Source: Myxococcales bacterium (GTDB lineage Bacteria > Myxococcota > Myxococcia > Myxococcales > Myxococcaceae). Taken from it: a stretch of DNA of 64,000 bases. Positions 62,637-64,000 of the stretch are shown one piece after another. Position 1 is the first letter of the stretch; each line of letters opens with the position of its first letter. The stretch lies in assembly GCA_016191815.1 (NCBI GenBank), contig JACPVI010000045.1, forward strand, positions 49,495-113,494, given 5' to 3'. A program made the position numbers and the translations under genes. The notes beneath the pieces were generated by a model. The model was not told where the DNA came from. It saw only the letters and a list, made by a program, of their open reading frames with translations, and made no database searches.

Positions 62637-63561
62637 GCGCTGAGGATGGCGCACGTAGGTCCAACACGGCAAGGCGAGAGATCGCGCGCTCCGCGACGTC
62701 GAAATACTGCGGGTCCAACTCGACGCCGATGCTCGCGTAACCGACTGCCGCAGCGGCGGCGATCGTTGATCCCGCGCCCATGAACGGGTCGAGCACGATC
62801 CCCTCCGACAGCGGAAGAGAAGCGCGCACGACTTGCCGCATGAATGCTTGCGGCTTGAGCGACGGGTGCGGAGCTAGGGCGCGCTCCTCGCGACGGGTTG
62901 GTGCCGAGCGGATCACATCCGAAAAGGGCGCGTCTGCTGACACACGTCGCAGTCCGCCCGTCTTCCACTTTCGCAGGTTGTCCTGCACGCGGCCCTCGCA
63001 CGGCTTGCGGAAGAGTCCCCACGGCTCCCAACAGGACTTGGGCATGACCGTGACTTCAGCGAACTCCGCGTGCGCATTCTTCGGGCGATCTCCCCCGCGA
63101 AGCGTCTGCACGAGGCGAATGATCTCCCCGCGCTTCTCGAAGCCCGCCTCAACAAGGGGCTGGTAGACGACATGAGAGAGCAGCGGGTTGGTTGCGAGGA
63201 AGACGTGGGCTCCGGGAACCAAGACCCGAATCGCGCGGCGTGCGAACTCGGCGAAGAACTTGCTGAGCGAGTCGCGATCCACGTTGGTCAAGACGGTGAA
63301 TCGCGGAAGGGGACCGCGCTTGCAGCCGTCGAACGAAGGCGGGATGCGCCAGACGCCTCCTCGGCCCCTTCTCAACTTCTCCTTCTCCGGGGCGGTGTAC
63401 TCCTTTAGGCCATAGGGCGGATCGGTCACGATGGCGTGGATCGAGTTGGGCTCTTGCGCGTCCATCCACGCCAAGCAGTCGCCGAGGTACAACTCGAATT
63501 GCGTTCCCTTCGCCCGTCCCGTTGCGGGCCTCCACTCGTCTCGCGCCGCAGCGTTCTGCAT
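62557..63561 (-). CDS. DNA adenine/cytosine-N4 methyltransferase (beta class)
   Basis: The 334-residue protein has motif IV DPPYGLKEY near residue 47, a variable target-recognition region, and near the C terminus motif I as LDPFMGAGSTIAAAAAVG and GVELDPQYFDVA. The order IV-TRD-I marks a beta-class N6-adenine or N4-cytosine methyltransferase. The ribosome site GGGAGA is six bases before ATG 63561. It would protect DNA from its neighbour, if that is an endonuclease; alternatively it may be an orphan. The recognition sequence is unknown. Confidence 0.87.
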   Translation of the reverse strand: MQNAAARDEWRPATGRAKGTQFELYLGDCLAWMDAQEPNSIHAIVTDPPYGLKEYTAPEKEKLRRGRGGVWRIPPSFDGCKRGPLPRFTVLTNVDRDSLSKFFAEFARRAIRVLVPGAHVFLATNPLLSHVVYQPLVEAGFEKRGEIIRLVQTLRGGDRPKNAHAEFAEVTVMPKSCWEPWGLFRKPCEGRVQDNLRKWKTGGLRRVSADAPFSDVIRSAPTRREERALAPHPSLKPQAFMRQVVRASLPLSEGIVLDPFMGAGSTIAAAAAVGYASIGVELDPQYFDVAERAISRLAVLDLRAPSSARANGQFDSRPRAAAEETRTRSHRQGD

Positions 63562-63639
63562 CGGTTCTCCCTCGAATGGCGATTTGAGCGGCCGGGACCA
63601 TACCCTACTGCTCTGACATTCAGTGGCCGCCTCGAAGGC

Positions 63640-64000
63640 CTACTGCACCCGGATCGCAAAGGAGCCCGAGGAGTTGCCGGACTGCCCGTCCCAGGCGTCG
63701 ACCACCAGGAAGTAGCTCTGACCCGCGGTTCCGCTGAAGGTGAGCGTCTCCGACAGCCCCTGCCCCGGCCGGTCGCTCACCGCGGTGCAGGAGCCGGCGC
63801 CGCACACCGGCTGGAGGAGCAAGAGCGCCGCGTCGAAGCTCCCCGAAGGCTGGAGGGTGGCGGTGAAGCTGCCGCCCGCCGCCGGCCGGAACTCGTAAAC
63901 CACGTCCTTCCCGCTGAAGGCGAGCTGGTCGCAGGGCGACGAGTACGCCGGGCCGCTGGTGGAGGAGTAGTCGTCGCTTGCGCTCACGTTGGTGCCAGTC
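63640..64000 (-). CDS. C terminus of a PPC-domain secreted protein (partial)
   Basis: The frame is open to the right edge, so the N-terminal part is missing. It has SASDDYSSTSGPAYSSPCDQ, GKDVVYEFRPAAGGSFTATLQP, DAALLLLQPVCGAGSC and SYFLVVDAWDGQSGNSSGSFAIRV. These match the PPC domains in the lipoprotein at 56634-60005. It is thus the last domain of a similar secreted protein. The restriction-modification-like pair lies between the two PPC genes. Confidence 0.8.
   Translation of the reverse strand, partial: TGTNVSASDDYSSTSGPAYSSPCDQLAFSGKDVVYEFRPAAGGSFTATLQPSGSFDAALLLLQPVCGAGSCTAVSDRPGQGLSETLTFSGTAGQSYFLVVDAWDGQSGNSSGSFAIRVQ

Overview
The window looks like a piece of a high-GC genome from the Myxococcota (myxobacteria and relatives). 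The clues are many large secreted lipoproteins with lipobox-CxCG-type N termini, Asp-Ala-Gly and poly-Gly linkers, MopE-type repeats with DxDxDG calcium motifs, and normal bacterial housekeeping genes (rpsB-tsf-pyrH-frr, secA, recN). The genus cannot be fixed by eye. GC content was not computed. No rRNA, tRNA, CRISPR array or transposase was seen.

Layout. 1-1015: a DUF4143-type ATPase, cut by the left edge. 1110-19903: a surface-polysaccharide locus. It holds a WbpB/WbpE/WbpD-like diacetamido-sugar set, rmlA, rmlC and rmlD for dTDP-rhamnose-type sugars (rmlB is not in the window), a sugar C-methyltransferase, two other methyltransferases, two family-2 glycosyltransferases and four polytopic GT-C-like membrane proteins. 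Within it, a 2.4-kb segment carrying a beta-propeller lipoprotein is flanked by 162-bp direct repeats made of the 3' ends of rmlC and a membrane gene. 20000-27777: a very large Fe-S/flavin oxidoreductase, a Cys-rich lipoprotein, an AidB-like acyl-CoA dehydrogenase with a lipoprotein, sixA and cyaY. 27779-32395: the rpsB-tsf-(small ORF)-pyrH-frr translation cluster, with a degenerate receiver/GGDEF protein coupled to frr. 32731-34120: two small toxin-antitoxin-like pairs.

34287-42860: a two-gene lipoprotein unit whose upstream gene looks 5'-truncated, then two paralogous MopE-like lipoproteins. 42935-49495: secA, an M23 peptidase, a PP2C phosphatase and recN. 49561-52515: a third MopE-like lipoprotein with 12 repeats. 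52767-53322: a VapBC module whose antitoxin frame is broken at a G6 run. 53352-56510: an SNF2/SWIM helicase. 56634-64000: secreted lipoproteins with PPC-type or Cys-rich domains, interrupted by a restriction-modification-like gene pair.

How the genes fit together. The left third makes activated sugars and assembles them at the inner membrane into a glycan. The middle is core metabolism and translation. The right third is dominated by cell-surface or secreted lipoproteins of unknown function, with mobile-type defence cassettes (restriction-modification, toxin-antitoxin) placed between them. The most striking structures are the 162-bp duplication, the shared uncharacterised C-terminal domain of two MopE-like proteins, the degenerate signalling protein coupled to frr, the hairpin presenting the secA ribosome binding site, and the broken vapB.
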